A DNA stretch of 64,000 nt from Syngnathus acus (lineage: Eukaryota > Chordata > Actinopteri > Syngnathiformes > Syngnathidae), in contig NC_051087.1 of NCBI RefSeq assembly GCF_901709675.1, positions 17,672,067 to 17,736,066 on the forward strand, read 5' to 3'. The notes under the pieces are model-generated. The model did no database searches. It was given only the letters and a program-made list of their open reading frames with translations, and was not told the DNA's origin. This document shows, piece by piece, positions 20,921 to 32,065 of this stretch. Each line of letters opens with the position of its first letter. Within the stretch, counting starts at the first letter, position 1. Made by a program: the position numbers and the translations under genes.

Positions 20921-22036
20921 GCTGAGGAGGTGGTTAGGTGGCACCCAAGCTGACAGCGGCTATCTGGATTCCCGTGGACCAATTCAGGATGAGGGAACTG
21001 CAGCTCAACCTCCTCGAAGACACTGCCAGGACAATCGAGGGCACCTCCGGCAGCTCTTCGCTTTGACTTGGACATCCACATTTTCATTGATTTTCAGATT
21101 ATGTATTATTCGTGCCCTCTCTGCATCCATTGCAGCCTGGTGATCCTGAAAGGGGGTTCCTTCCATCTGTGGTCCCTTCTCAAGGTTTCTCATTTTCCCC
21201 TGGTAGGGTTTTTTTGACTTTTTCCTTGCCCTTTTGGGAGCTTACGATCAGGGGATGCTTTGAGAATAATTGTCAATTTTTGTCTATGTGAAGCCCTTAG
21301 AGACTGCTTGTGATTTAGGGCTATACAAATAAACTTGACTTGACTTGACTTGGATTTGGTCCGATCGCGCAACCGCAGCGCGCTGGGCGCTCACTGTCTC
21401 ATTGCTTTAAGAGCGTCTTTGTGTTTTAGGATGGCTTTACTGCTCCCACTTGCTAATCTTTGGAGGCATGATTAGGGGCTAATACAATCCTCAAAGTAAC
21501 TAAAATACAATAACAACGGAGTCAGTCGGCATCCGGGCCGCGCGGTCGGGTTTTCTCGGGTCCTCCCGGCTCATCTCGCGAGGTTCAACCTCCGAATTTT
21601 GTTTGACAACCGAAGCAAAAAAATCTCGAATTTTTTGTTCGAATTCCGATTTGTTCGAGAACCTGGACGTTCGAAAACGTTCGAGGTTTGACTGTAAAAT
21701 AAATAGATGCAACTCACTGACAAGTGCCGCTATTTGAGCTAATTTTAGAACAGTCCTGCGGGCGACTCATGCGGTCCTCACGGGCGACCTGGTGCCCGCG
21801 GGCACCGTGTTGGTGACCCCTGCTCTACACTGTATAGAGCACCCCTGCTCTACACTTGCACACACTCTTCCAGTGATACCGCCACTCCCACCTACTGCAG
21901 TGGATGTCTAGTTACCCTTTAATCTAGTACAGCCAAAACAAAAGCATGTTCCCTGGTGTAACACGCGCCCCCCTTGGTATCGCACTGCGCCCCCCTGGGG
22001 TTCTTGCCCCACTATTTGAGAAGCACTGTGCTATGG

Positions 22037-22438
22037 TATGGCTGTGGTATGAATGCTGCTGCACCAGAATTGTCTGAGGGAGCAATTTCAAAGGATGAAT
22101 ACAGTTTAATCTATGTCTATGTCCATCTCATGTATTGAATCTTTTCAAACACTATCAAACATTTTTAAACAAAAATAAACTGCTGAGATTTGGAGCCTTT
22201 TCAAAAATTAAATATTCTATAAAATATTAAGTATGTGAAAATCAGCGCATCTCTATGTTTTGGAATGAAAAATAAACTGCTGAGATTTGGAGTCTTTTCA
22301 AATATTAAAAATTCTATAAAATATAAAATATGTGAAAATCAGCACATCTCTGTTTTTGAATGGTATCGTATTTTTGTGAAAAACAGTTAACAAACAATTC
22401 TCTCCAGATTAACCCTACATATAGTTTCTAAATTGCAG
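22037..22438. other. probable host intron or 5' flank
   Basis: AT-rich; contains a direct repeat of about 75 bp (AAATAAACTGCTGAGATTTG... near 22176 and 22268). No coding potential. Confidence 0.4.
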
Positions 22439-22523
22439 AAAAATTGCAATGCAAGAGCTGAGGTCAACAGATGTAGTCAGAAGACAACATTTCTTCTCCT
22501 GGTTTGACATGAAAGCGGCTGCA
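22439..22523 (+). CDS. MS4A/CD20-like gene, exon with start codon
   Basis: A TAAATTGCAG acceptor at 22438 and a GTGAGT donor at 22524. ATG at 22449 (context TTGCAATGC) gives 25 codons, MQELRSTDVVRRQHFFSWFD then MKAAA, ending in phase 0. This is the cytoplasmic N-terminus leading into TM1 of the next exon, 105 nt away. The short N-terminus and the phase-0 junction fit a small four-span protein of the MS4A/TMEM176 superfamily. The A-start before the ATG leaves open that coding continues from a further upstream exon. Confidence 0.6.
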
Positions 22524-22628
22524 GTGAGTAAACACAAGATTTAAAATGTTGTGCATATTTCATTTTTCATCCCCATATAATATAATAGTATAAAAATATT
22601 CGTAACATAAGTTTACTGTGTATTTTAG

Positions 22629-22739
22629 GTAGCGACGATCCTTTTGGGTCTGTTCCAACTGCTCCTGTCTGCTCCACTGGTTTATACTGGCCAAAGTCTT
22701 CCAAATTTCTTCATACTCCCCCTTGTTTCAGGAATTATT
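22629..22739 (+). CDS. MS4A/CD20-like gene, TM1 exon
   Basis: A TTTTAG acceptor and a GTATGT donor bound 111 nt (37 codons) in phase 0 at both ends. Reads VATILLGLFQLLLSAPLVY, TGQSLPNFFILPLVSGII. The first block is a clear membrane span; after a short polar turn, the second hydrophobic block starts TM2, which continues in the 57-nt exon at 32009. In MS4A genes the TM1 exon likewise ends just inside TM2. The following intron is about 9.3 kb and filled with a hAT, a gypsy LTR, LINEs and a SINE. Confidence 0.65.
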
Positions 22740-22823
22740 GTATGTATCTCACTCGAATATTTCAAGTCAACAAATGTGAATCATGGAATATCACACTGAT
22801 TGAGGAAGTTGATGACTAAATTG

Positions 22824-23631
22824 TAGGGGTGTAAATCGCGGGTTTTGTCACGATACGATATCATATCGATACAAAGAACCGCGATACGATATTTGCCGAT
22901 ATCTTAAAGCCTGCTGTGATTCATTCACGATACATCACGATATAGTGCTCTACGATCGATATAGAACAATATCCTGATTTATAACAATTCATACGCAAAA
23001 TCAACAAGGTACTGCAAACTCTTTATTTAGGAAATTACAAGAGTATTGTAGTATACAAAGTGCTTATTTTAACACTGAACTTTATCAAATTCCTATATTG
23101 TTTCTCATATAAGTAAGTAAAGAAAAATGAATATTCTTTCTTTTTTTGTAATACCATTAACTTTAAAGTGCATTACTGAACTACTAAGAGATGTCGTGTT
23201 TTTTCTTTAAATGTGCGGCGAGATTTGATATTTGATCACCGCATGGCAGGATTTACAAACTGCACGTGTCTTGTCCGTTGAGCCATCTTTTCTTTGGAAT
23301 CCAAAGTGCTTCCAAACGAATGACTTGAAGCCCAAAGGGGAGCAAATTTCCTCGTCTTCTTGGACACTAGCCATAGCACCAGCCCAGGAGCCGCGTAGTT
23401 GTCGGCTCCCCTTTCACGTGCCTGCTCTGCTCACAACACAACACGCCGCGCACTGCTCCCGGAAAGAGGAAGCAAGCAACAATGAACTGGATTTCAAAAT
23501 AAAGTCGCGTCTAATGTCCGAGGTCAAAAACGGGCGATATAGATCGATGTTTACGTTTAGCATCGATGCCAACAAATCGTAGAGCATTATATCGATTAAT
23601 CGATGTGTATCGATGAATCGTTACACCCCTA
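22824..23631 (-). mobile_element. non-autonomous hAT (Ac-type) with BED fragment, copy 2
   Basis: Same family as 7579-8339, inverted; duplication CTAAATTG at 22816-22823 and 23632-23639. This copy is 808 bp and keeps about 60 bp more coding sequence. On the minus strand, GFKSFVWKHFGFQRKDGSTD continues KTRAVCKSCHAVIKY then a stop, so the Cys pair of the BED finger is present but the following His residues are not. Copies 1 and 3 lack the KTRAVCKSC segment. Confidence 0.9.
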
Positions 23632-23639
23632 CTAAATTG

Positions 23640-24123
23640 ACATTGGGTGTATCTGTCAAATTTGGATTTATGAGGTTGATACATCGGATTAGGAATGATG
23701 ATTGACCTCTGTGACATCTGCAGTGTTAGGTGACAAATTAGGTTTGATTACATCTCTTTTGCCTCTCTATAGTAAGTACAGCATACTCACAGGGCATTGT
23801 AACTCAAAATACCACTTCTTTTCCCGAGGCTGCACAACTACATGCAGGAAAAGGCCTCTCCTTTTGCTTCAAGTGGCCATCATCACTCCATTGGATCATC
23901 ATAGTTTGACAACTGTTTGCAACTCAAAGGTCCAGTCCAGGGTGATGACCAGTACAGTAGCCCTCCACATCACAAGTCCCACCCATATGTAAACGTATAA
24001 TGCTTATTTGAAGTATGCAAGTTGCTTGCAAAGCTTCCTCTGTCTGTTTGACATCAGCATGCTAAATGACAATCACTGACTGCACAGTACACAAGATCCC
24101 CAAACTCTGACTGGTGTACAGGT
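23640..24123. other. host intron sequence, nothing recognised
   Basis: No transposon ends or exons found; a CTGCAG-TGT acceptor-like site at about 23720 is followed by stops in all frames. Confidence 0.4.
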
Positions 24124-24385
24124 TGTGACAAACAGGGCTGGAAAACCAAGTGCAGCATGATGTAGACTTTATTGAAGAAAGGGAAAGTGGAAGCCTGGAA
24201 TGCTGGCTGGGCTGGTGTAACCTGGCAGCTGAGCGGGAACAATGGATGACTGGGACAGACCTGCATCTGGTTACTGGCTTTAGAGCGGCAAGCTGGCTAG
24301 TGGCGGGAGAGAACAGCAGAGCAAGTGTGCAGGGCAACAGGACGCAGTGTGTAACCGTGGTCAGGGACAAGCAGGTGGTCAGGAT

Positions 24386-24467
24386 TTGGAGTGCTCAATC
24401 AGTCTACAATTCACATTTTTGAACAGCGCCTCAAAAATGTGAATGGTAGGCTGATTGAGCACTCCAA
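24386..24467 (+). repeat. 37-nt inverted repeat with 8-nt loop
   Basis: Arms 24386-24422 and 24431-24467 differ at two positions only; loop ACAGCGCC. The right arm is the AGGCTGATTGAGCACTCC part of the family-2 SINE; the left arm is an inverted copy of it. Confidence 0.9.
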
Positions 24468-24535
24468 TTTGCCCGTAGGTGTGAGTGCAAGTGCAGATGG
24501 TTATTCGTCTCTGTGTGCCCTGCTATTGGCACAAA
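24424..24535 (+). mobile_element. SINE family 2 fragment
   Basis: AGGCTGATTGAGCACTCCAA, GGTGTGAGTGCAAGTGCAGA and CTCTGTGTGCCCTGC match the middle of the SINEs at 30541 and 42158. Both the head and the 3' end are missing. Confidence 0.75.
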
Positions 24536-25073
24536 ACGTAAAAAAGGAAGAATGGGCTTCCAGGCAGGGTTGCAGCAGCAGGGAAGGAGGGCTGGGAAGA
24601 AATGCGAGTCAGAGTGGGGCAGTGGCTGAGGGATAGTTGGGGTCGAGTGGTGAGAGGTGCCAGGACACAGCTGGGCGTTCACTGGGTAGGTAGGCAGACA
24701 GAAAGGTGGGCAGGCAGGGGATATTGAATCAGGAGGACATGCGTCGTTGGGTCAGGCAAGGCACAGTGAATTCATATTCGGGTCAAGGCAGTCATGGCCG
24801 GGTCAGGCGGGATCCGGAGCTATCAAGGTTGGGTCAGGCAGGGTTCGGCAACGGAGATCAGTTTAGGACATAGCTAGTGACCAGGAACGGGTAGTAGCGC
24901 AGACAAACTGAAAATGAGTAACAGAAATCCAGTGTATACACCTGCAAACAAGCGGGCCGGAAGAGTCCTGATTAGTTCGCGTGTGATTGAGGATTAGCGT
25001 GGGGGAAGTGGCAGCTGGCAGTGTGTGTGGCGGAAAGTTGCCCAACTTGTGGGCTAAGAGCGGAGTCATGACA

Positions 25074-25519
25074 GAACCACCCCCCTCAAGGGACGGCTCC
25101 AGAAGTCCCAAAATTGAGGCACCGGACCAAGGCAGGCGAAGGGAACCAGAGGAGGGTCGGAATTCTTACGACCTGTTGGTATCCATGGCGTCATCTACGG
25201 AAGGCTCCATTTCCATAGCGTCGTCCTCAGAAGAGCATTGGACGTCAGCACTGGGCCCAGTTCAGGGTTGGGATCTAGGGCGGATGCTAACACAGGGGCA
25301 GGCCCGAGGTCCGACGCAGGGACAGGCATGGCCAACTGGTCGTTCGGAGGGCAAGGCGATTGAGCTGAAACTCGATAGGAACATCTTGGCCGCCCTCCCC
25401 GAATGGAGGGCTAGTCAGGATGGAGACAGTGGAATTCAGAGATAAGAGCCTGGTCCATCCGTGATTCTTCCAGCCGAGACCCACATCCTTTCCTTGGGGC
25501 CATAACCCTTCCAGTCTCC
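25074..25519 (-). other. degraded gypsy interior between pol and 3' LTR
   Basis: Includes the polypurine tract next to the LTR. The long + strand frame here (24987-25445) is not supported by any motif. Poly-C at 25570 marks a low-complexity join. Confidence 0.4.
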
Positions 25520-26160
25520 CAGATATATTTCATGCTGCCGTAATCGAAGCAAACTGCGGATCATGTAGATCCCCCCCCCCAAACCCTAACCCCCCGATGA
25601 AGCGAGGATGAGTTTTGTTGAACCTATCGAGGATGGTGAGGATGACGATAATCCCATTGGATGGGGGGAGTAAAATCTAATGACAGTTGGTCAGCAGTTT
25701 GCGGTTACCAATGTCGTAGTTGGGAACAGACTGCGAGAAAAAAAGCTGCAGGGATCGAGCTAGCCAGCTGCTGAGTGCTTGGATAGTACAACCGCCTACA
25801 TCTGAAGCGTTCATCTCCACCGCAACCTTTCACTCTGGGTCTGGCATGTGGAGGATGGGAGCGGAAGTAAAACATGACATTAGTGCTGCGAATCCCGGGT
25901 CGGCCGCTGGGTTCCAACTGAACGGTTACGTTAGTGTTGGTGAGGTTAGTGCTGGTGAGGGCGGTGAAAGTAGATGCCACCAATGTAATACCAAATGAAT
26001 CCCTGGTAGGAGTTGGCAAAGCCCAAGAATTGCTGCAGCCTCCTCCAGGTCTCTGGTCCAGCCATTAGGTACTGCCTACACGGTCCATTTGGATCTACCC
26101 ATCTGCCATGATGGAATTCCTGGTAAACAGTTGGGCGAACTTAGGTAAAAGTTCCCACCT
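25520..26160 (-). pseudogene. Ty3/gypsy pol remnant (RT end and RNase H start)
   Basis: Across several frames the minus strand reads RRLQQFLGFANSYQGFI (the 'LGxxNFYRRFI' block at the RT end), FTSAPILHMPDPE, NASDVG (RNase H Asp motif), FFSQSVPNYDIGNR. The order and spacing are those of gypsy RT to RNase H; frameshifts and stops interrupt every part. It lies upstream of the 3' LTR on the same strand. Confidence 0.7.
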
Positions 26161-27053
26161 CTGCTTATAATGTGTAACAGTAGAGAAAAAAAATGGCGAA
26201 ACATTCAAGATTCAAGAGTTTTTTTATTCGCCATGTTTGAGCGTGCCAAACAAGGAATTTGACTTCGGTAAATCACAGCCTCTGGTCAACATTTAGGTGA
26301 CTAACAACACTCAGGACATGTGAAAAATGGCAAATATTCTCAAACATCCCCTGATCTTAAACTCCCAAGAGGGCAAGGAAGAACTCAAAACTCCAGCTAG
26401 GGGAACTGAGAAACCTTGAGAAGAGACCACAGATGGGAAGGTCCCTTATCCAGGATGACCAGGCTGCAATGGATGCAGAGAGGACACAAAGTACAAACAG
26501 TGTAGACAAATTCAATAAAGGTGTGGAGAGCAGGATGTTATTGCACAGTAATGACTCTGAGACTCTAAGAGTGGTGTGAGTTCATCAGAGCAACAGCCTG
26601 GGGGAAGAAGCTGTCTCTGTGTCTGCTGGTTTTGGCGTACCGAGCTCTATAACGCCGTCCGGAGGGGAGTAGTTCAAACAGACTGCAACCTGGGTGAGAA
26701 GGGTCTGTAGAGATGTTCCTTGCACGTTTCCTGGTCCTGGACAGGTACAAGTCTTGGATAGATGGGAGGTTGATTCCAATGATCTTTTCTGCAGTCCTGA
26801 TTGTCCGTTGCAGTCTGTGCTTGTCTTGTTTGGAGGCCGATCCAAACCAGACAGTGATGGAGGTGCAGAGGACAGACTGGATGATGGCAGTGTAGAAGGT
26901 CTTCAGAAGCTCTCGCGGCGGGTTGAATGTCTTGAGCTGTCTCAGGAAGTACAGCCTCTGCTGGGCCTTCTTCCGGACAGAGTCTATGTGGCCGGTCCAT
27001 TTCAGGTCCCGAGAGATTGTGGTTCCCAGGAACTTGACGGTGTCCGTAGAGAG

Positions 27054-29150
27054 TCAAAAGTCCGCTTTATTGTCAATTTCTTCACATGCCAAGACACAAA
27101 GAAATCGAAATTACGTTCCCACTTTCCCACGGTGACAAGACATAGTACACAATATACATAGTAGACAACACAAAAAAATAAATAAAATAAAAATAAAAAC
27201 AAGAAGGCACAAACAATGAATAAATAAGAGTGATGAATAAATAATAAATAAACAAATAACACAATAAACAAGAGGAGCAAAAATGGAGCTAGCGTGCATA
27301 CAGCAGACAGTCAGAATATAGCGCAAAAGTACAGGACGCTACGCAGAAGGGGGTAGAGAGTTCAGGATCCTAACAGCCTGGAGAATGAACCTGTTGGAGA
27401 GTCTGGTGGTGCGGGAGCGCAGGCTCCTGTACCTCTTCCCAGAGGGCAGAAGATCGAACAAAGAGTGAGCGGGGTGACTCACATCACTCACAATCGTGGT
27501 CGCCTTGCGGGTGAGATGGGAGGTGTAAATGTCCTTCAAGGAGGGGAGTGAAGCACCAATAACCTTACCAGCCGTGTTCACTATGCGCTGCAGGGCCTTC
27601 ATGTTGTATTCAGCGCAGCTACCACCCCAAACAGTGATACAACTGGAGAGGACGCTCTCAATGGTGCCACGGTAAAATGTAGTCATGACGGCCGGAGGAG
27701 CACTTGCTCGCCTGAGTTTCCGCAGGAAGTACAGGCGGCGCTGGGCCTTCTTCACCAGTGATGCGGTGTTGGTGGACCAGGAGAGATCCTCACTGATGTG
27801 CACCCCCAGGAACCTGGTGCTGCTCACCCTCTCCACCACAGCACCATCGATGGTCAGCGGCAGGTGCTGGGTGTGACCCTTCCGGAAGTCAACAACAATC
27901 TCCTTGGTCTTGTTGACGTTCAGCAGGAGGTTGTTGTCCTTGCACCACGTGGTCAGAAGGTCAACCTCCAACCTGTATTGAGTCTCGTCGCCCTTGGTGA
28001 TGAGACCCACCAGAGTCGTGTCGTCAGCAAATTTCACCATGCGGTTAGTGCTGTAGGTTGCAGCGCAGTCATGCGTCAGCAGGGTGAAGAGCAGCGGACT
28101 GAGCACGCAGCCTTGGGGGGCCCCCGTGCTCAGCGTGATGCTGGCGGAGATTTTGTCGCCAACACGTACCACCTGAGGTCTCTGACTGAGGAAGTCTAGT
28201 AGCCAGTTGCAGAGGTAGGTACTGAGGCCCAGCTTGGCGAGTTTGCAGATGAGTCGTTGTGGCACAATGGTGTTGAAGGCAGAACTGAAGTCCACAAACA
28301 GCAATCTCACATACGAGTCCCTACTCTCCAGGTGGGTGAGGGCCGAGTGGAGGGCAGAGCAGATGGCATCCTCAGAGGACCGTTTGGCTCGGTACGCAAA
28401 CTGGAAGGGGTCTATGGTGGGGGGGAGAATGGATCTGATGTGCTCCATGACAAGCCGCTCAAAGCGCTTCATGATGATGGGCGTCAGTGCCACGGGGCGG
28501 TAGTCATTGAAGGTTTCTTCGGCACAGGTACGATGGTGGCAGCCTTGAAACACGAAGGGACGACGGCCTGCTGCAGGGAAATGTTGAAGATGTCCGTGAA
28601 GACACCCGTCAGCTCCCCAGCGCAGTCCTTCAGCGCTCGACCTGGGATGTTGTCAGGGACCGCCGCCTTACGAGTGTTGATAGCGGCAAGCGCCCTCCTC
28701 ACGCTATCAGCAGAGAGGCACAGGGGCTGCTCTTGCGGAGGGGGAGGCGTCTTCAGCGGGCAAGTGCTGTTCCGAGCGTCAAAGCGAGCAAAGAAGCGAT
28801 TGAGATCGTTGAGCAGACGGATGTCGCCCTCACAGCTCTGCGGCGTGGGCTTGTAGTCCATGATGGTCTGAATGCCCTGCCAAAGGCTCCGTGCGTCCTT
28901 GCTGTCCTTGAAGTGGGCGGTAATCTTGCAAGAGAACACCCTTTTCGCCTCCTTGATGCCCCGGGACAGGTCGGCCCTCGCTGTTCTCAAGCCAGCCTCA
29001 TCCCCCGCTCTGAAGGCTTTGTCTCTGGCCCTCAGCAGCCTGAGGACAGCCCCAGTCAGCCCGAGTGACAATGTATTTCGAGTAGGTCACATCATCAATG
29101 CACTTCGCGATGTAAGAGGAAACAGAGTCAGTATACTCCTCTATGTCCGT
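27054..29150 (-). mobile_element. LINE family A, copy A2, inserted in LINE B2
   Basis: The tail TCAAAAGTCC at 27054 is followed by the A-type 3' UTR (GACAATAAAGCGGACTTTTG on the minus strand), then RT and the region before RT (SVSSYIAKCIDDVTYSKYIV, RAGDEAGLRTARADLSRGIK). The 5' truncation at 29150 abuts the RSNTI codons of LINE B. B lost almost nothing at the site. Confidence 0.85.
27339..29071 (-). pseudogene. LINE A2 reverse transcriptase and linker
   Basis: Two frames: 29071-28484 (linker and RT start, [33 protein letters not shown]) and 28553-27339 (404 codons: [70 protein letters not shown], to LNSLPPSA-stop). The frame breaks near 28510, where about 10-20 bp are missing compared with A1 and A5 (the PAPSC codons). 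The catalytic Asp residues are present; the protein is split, so inactive as it stands. Confidence 0.85.
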
Positions 29151-30035
29151 CCGAATAGTATTACTGCTCATAGTGAGGGGTAAAGGTGGTGAAGGGTCTC
29201 GCCTGAAGTCCACTGTCATCTCCAGGGTCTTGAGCGGGTTCAGCTCCAGGTGGTTTTGGCTGCACCAGTGGACCAGCCGCTCCACCTCCTGTCTGTACGC
29301 AGTCTCATCACCGTCCTGGATCAGTCCGATGAGATTGGTGTCGTCAGCATACTTCAGGAGCTTCACAGGAGAGTCACCTGAGGAGAAATCGTCGGTGTAG
29401 AGAGAGAAGAGCAGTGGGGAGAGAACGCACCCCTGAGGGGCTCCAGTAGTGGTGGTCCGGGTGTCAGATGTGATGCCCCCCAGCCTCACACGCTGTCTCC
29501 TGTTGGTCAGGAAGCTGGTGATCCAGTGACAGGTGGAGGCAGGCACCGCAAGCTGGATGAGCTTCTGTTGGAGGATGTCAGGAGCGATGGTGTTGAACGC
29601 CAAGCTGAAGTCCACGAACAGGATCCTGGCGTACGTTCCTGGGGAGTCCAGGTGGTGCAGGATGTAGTGCAGTCCCATGTTGACCGCATCATCCACCGAC
29701 CTGTTTGCCCGGTAGGCAAACTGGAGGGGGTCAAGCAGGGGGCCCGTGACATCCTTCAGGTGGTTCAGCACTAACCTCTCGAAAGATTTCATGACCACAG
29801 ATGTCAGTGCGACAGGTCTATAGTCATTTAGACCTGTGATGGCGGGCTTCTTGGCCACTGGAACGATGGTGGAGCTCTTGAAGCACGAGGGCACCTCACA
29901 CAGCTCCAGAGAATGGTTGAAGATCCGTGCAAAGGTGGGCGCCAGCTGCTCAGCGCAGACTTTCAAGCAGGAAGGTGACACGCCGTCTGGGCCCGGTGCC
30001 TTCCTGGTCTTTTGTCTCCGGAACATCTGGCGCAC
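29151..30035 (-). pseudogene. LINE B2 reverse transcriptase, N-terminal half
   Basis: From ATG 30035: MRQMFRRQKTRKAPGPDGVS, VPSCFKSSTIVPVAKKPAI, FVDFSLAFNTIAPD (Ser-to-Leu beside the catalytic block), [40 protein letters not shown]. The remainder of the protein lies beyond the LINE A2 insertion (27053-26560). Confidence 0.85.
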
Positions 30036-30530
30036 TTCTTCCTTGCGGATCTGGAGTCCGGGCGCGGCCTCTGCGTATGTAGATTGTGCTGCAGGAAGTC
30101 CCGTTGTGTGGGAGGACCGATCAAACCTGCAGTAGAACCTGTTTAGCTAGTTAGCAAGCCTTGGGCTCTCCACAGGACGGGGGGTTCGTTTCTTGAAGCC
30201 CGTGATGCTCTGCAGACCTTTCCACACTGTTGAGGGATCAGGATTGGCAGAGAGGTGTCTCTTCAGGTTCTCCCCGTAACACCTCCTGGCTTTCCTGACA
30301 ATTTTTTGATTTTGTTTTGTAGATGGATGTAAATCAGATATACGTATATGCTATGCATCTGCAATATGCACGCTCATATGCACACATGCTACTTACACGT
30401 CACTAAAGCATCTGTGTGGGCAGGGGAGAGAGTGCCCGGGTGACTACTGACATCGTGCGCAAAGTTGCTTTGAGTAACAGTTGTTGTCTTCAACATTTGA
30501 CTTTAATTTAGAATAGAATAGAATAGAATA

Positions 30531-30901
30531 GAATAGAATAGGGGCGGGACGGTGGAATACTGGTTTGTACGTCTGCCTCACAGTACAGAAGGCGCGGGTT
30601 TGATTCCACCTCTGGCCCTCCCTGTGTGGAGTTTGCATGTTCTCCTTGTGCCTGCGTGCATTTACTCCGGGTTCTCCAGTTTCGCACCAAATCCCAAAAA
30701 CATGCTCATGAGGCCTCCAAATTGCCCATAAGTGTGAGTGCGAGTGTGGATGATTGTTTGTCCCTGTGTTCCCTGCGATTGGCTAGCAACCAGTTCAGGG
30801 TGTCCCCTACGGCCCGATAACGGCTGGGATAGGCTCCAGCACGCCCGCGACTTCCATGGGGACAAGCAATACAGATAATGGATGGATGGAGAATAGAATA
30901 G
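30531..30901 (+). mobile_element. SINE family 2 in a (GAATA)n LINE tail
   Basis: The body 30541-30890 has GGAGTTTGCATGTTCTCCTT, CAAATCCCAAAAACATGCTC and GATAATGGATGGATGG. The tRNA-like head GGCGGGACGGTGGAATACTGG and the B-box-like GGGTTTGATTCCACC are weak but present. The 11-bp duplication GAATAGAATAG flanks it (ending 30541, and 30891-30901). The site was the pentanucleotide tail of an older LINE end whose other side is CTTTTATTAG. Confidence 0.85.
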
Positions 30902-31079
30902 CTTTTATTAGTTTATCGATCTGTCCTCTCTCTTGCATTCTGGAGTCCTTTACCTGTGTTTAGGAACAACAAGGTTACTCCCACCCCATACCCGCACACA
31001 TTTTCATTTGCATTCTGCACACAATGTTTGTGAAGCACATTTGCTGACAATGCTAGGGATAGAGGCCAATCATCAACCC

Positions 31080-31385
31080 TAATTCAACATAGTAAGTAGC
31101 ACCCTATGTTATAGACGAGGCTGTTATTTCTGCAAAAGGAGGATCTACTAAATATTTGTTATTTTTCTGTTGGGGTGCCCAAATGTATGCACCTGCCTAC
31201 TTTTGTTTAAGTAATGATTGCACACTTACTGCAAATCCTATAAACTTAATTTCACTTCTCAAATATCAGTGTTTGTCTGCTATATGATATGTTGAACTGA
31301 AATTGCTGATCAGAACAACCAATGATTTACTGTAAAGGAAAATCTTGAAAATGATCAGGGGTGCCCAAACTTTTGCATACGACTG
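31080..31385 (+). mobile_element. Tc1-like element, 3' remnant
   Basis: AVISAKGGSTKYL at about 31117-31155 is the C-terminus of a Tc1-type transposase; the 3' end GTGCCCAAACTTTTGCATAC GACTG is followed by TA (31386-31387). The rest of the element is missing. Confidence 0.75.
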
Positions 31386-31387
31386 TA

Positions 31388-32000
<613 letters not shown>

Positions 32001-32008
32001 CTTTACAG

Positions 32009-32065
32009 ATTGTGGCAGGTGGATCATTTACCATGGCAAAAAAGAGGAATTCTGGCGGATTTTGG
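32009..32065 (+). CDS. MS4A/CD20-like gene, 57-nt TM2 exon
   Basis: CTTTACAG acceptor and GTAAGT donor bound exactly 57 nt (19 codons), phase 0 at both ends: IVAGGSFTMAKKRNSGGFW. It completes the TM2 helix begun by LPLVSGII in the previous exon and ends with a basic, cytoplasmic-like turn. MS4A genes have a TM2 exon of this size and position, which is the strongest single support for the gene call. Because it is a multiple of three, skipping it would keep the frame but remove half of TM2. Confidence 0.7.

Larger units (their letters stand above)
17820..21352 (+). mobile_element. L2-type LINE, 5'-truncated, fourth nest level
   Basis: Plus-strand LINE starting inside the endonuclease end (VLSDHCSIKLEI) and running through RT to the 3' end GCTATACAAATAAACTTGAC with a CTTGA repeat tail, the classic L2 ending. 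Interrupted by a SINE (18954-19255) and by a LINE B fragment (19532-19983). Confidence 0.85.
17452..21694. mobile_element. pogo-like MITE, third nest level
   Basis: CAGTCAAACCTTGG at 17452 and its inverse ending CGAGGTTTGACTG at 21694, flanked by TA on both sides (17450-17451, 21695-21696). Internal GCGCAACTGCAGCG motifs repeat near 17635-17700 and recur at 21363. Split by the L2 LINE. Confidence 0.85.
17270..21822. mobile_element. hAT (Buster-type) MITE, second nest level
   Basis: CAGGGGTCACCAACC at 17270 and its inverse ending GTTGGTGACCCCTG at 21822, with duplication CTCTACAC at 17262-17269 and 21823-21830. Apart from the insertions it carries about 180 bp at the left and 126 bp at the right and has no coding sequence. 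Confidence 0.9.
16257..22028 (-). mobile_element. hAT (Buster-type) transposon holding a deep nest
   Basis: Terminal repeats CAGTGCTTCTCAA (16257) and TTGAGAAGCACTG (ends 22028). Perfect 8-bp duplication TGCTATGG at 16249-16256 and 22029-22036; the central TA is of the Buster type. A minus-strand ZBED5-like transposase relic lies at 16745-17221. A 56-bp LINE A tail is inserted at 16299. The body is split by a second hAT (17270-21822). Confidence 0.9.
24124..25073 (-). mobile_element. Ty3/gypsy-type 3' LTR
   Basis: On the minus strand the LTR begins TGTCATGACTCCGC at 25073 and ends CCCTGTTTGTCACA at 24124, with AATAAA near 24174 about 45 bp before the end. A purine-rich tract (GAGGGGGGTGG) sits directly upstream at about 25079-25092. 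The pol remnant (25520-26160) lies upstream on the same strand, so this is the 3' LTR. A SINE piece with a hairpin (24386-24535) interrupts it. No 5' LTR is seen. Confidence 0.65.
26202..30300 (-). mobile_element. LINE family B (Rex1-like), copy B2, split by LINE A2
   Basis: The 3' end with the CTTGAAT tail starts at 26202. The 3' UTR and C-terminal RT run to 27053. LINE A2 follows to 29150, then B2 resumes and is 5'-truncated at 30300 in the region before RT (ARRCYGENLKRHLSANPDPS). The minus-strand coding order is consistent across the gap. Confidence 0.85.

Noticed and set aside
24987-25445. 152-codon + strand ORF
   Set aside because: Lies antisense to a gypsy LTR/polypurine region, low-complexity composition, no domain.
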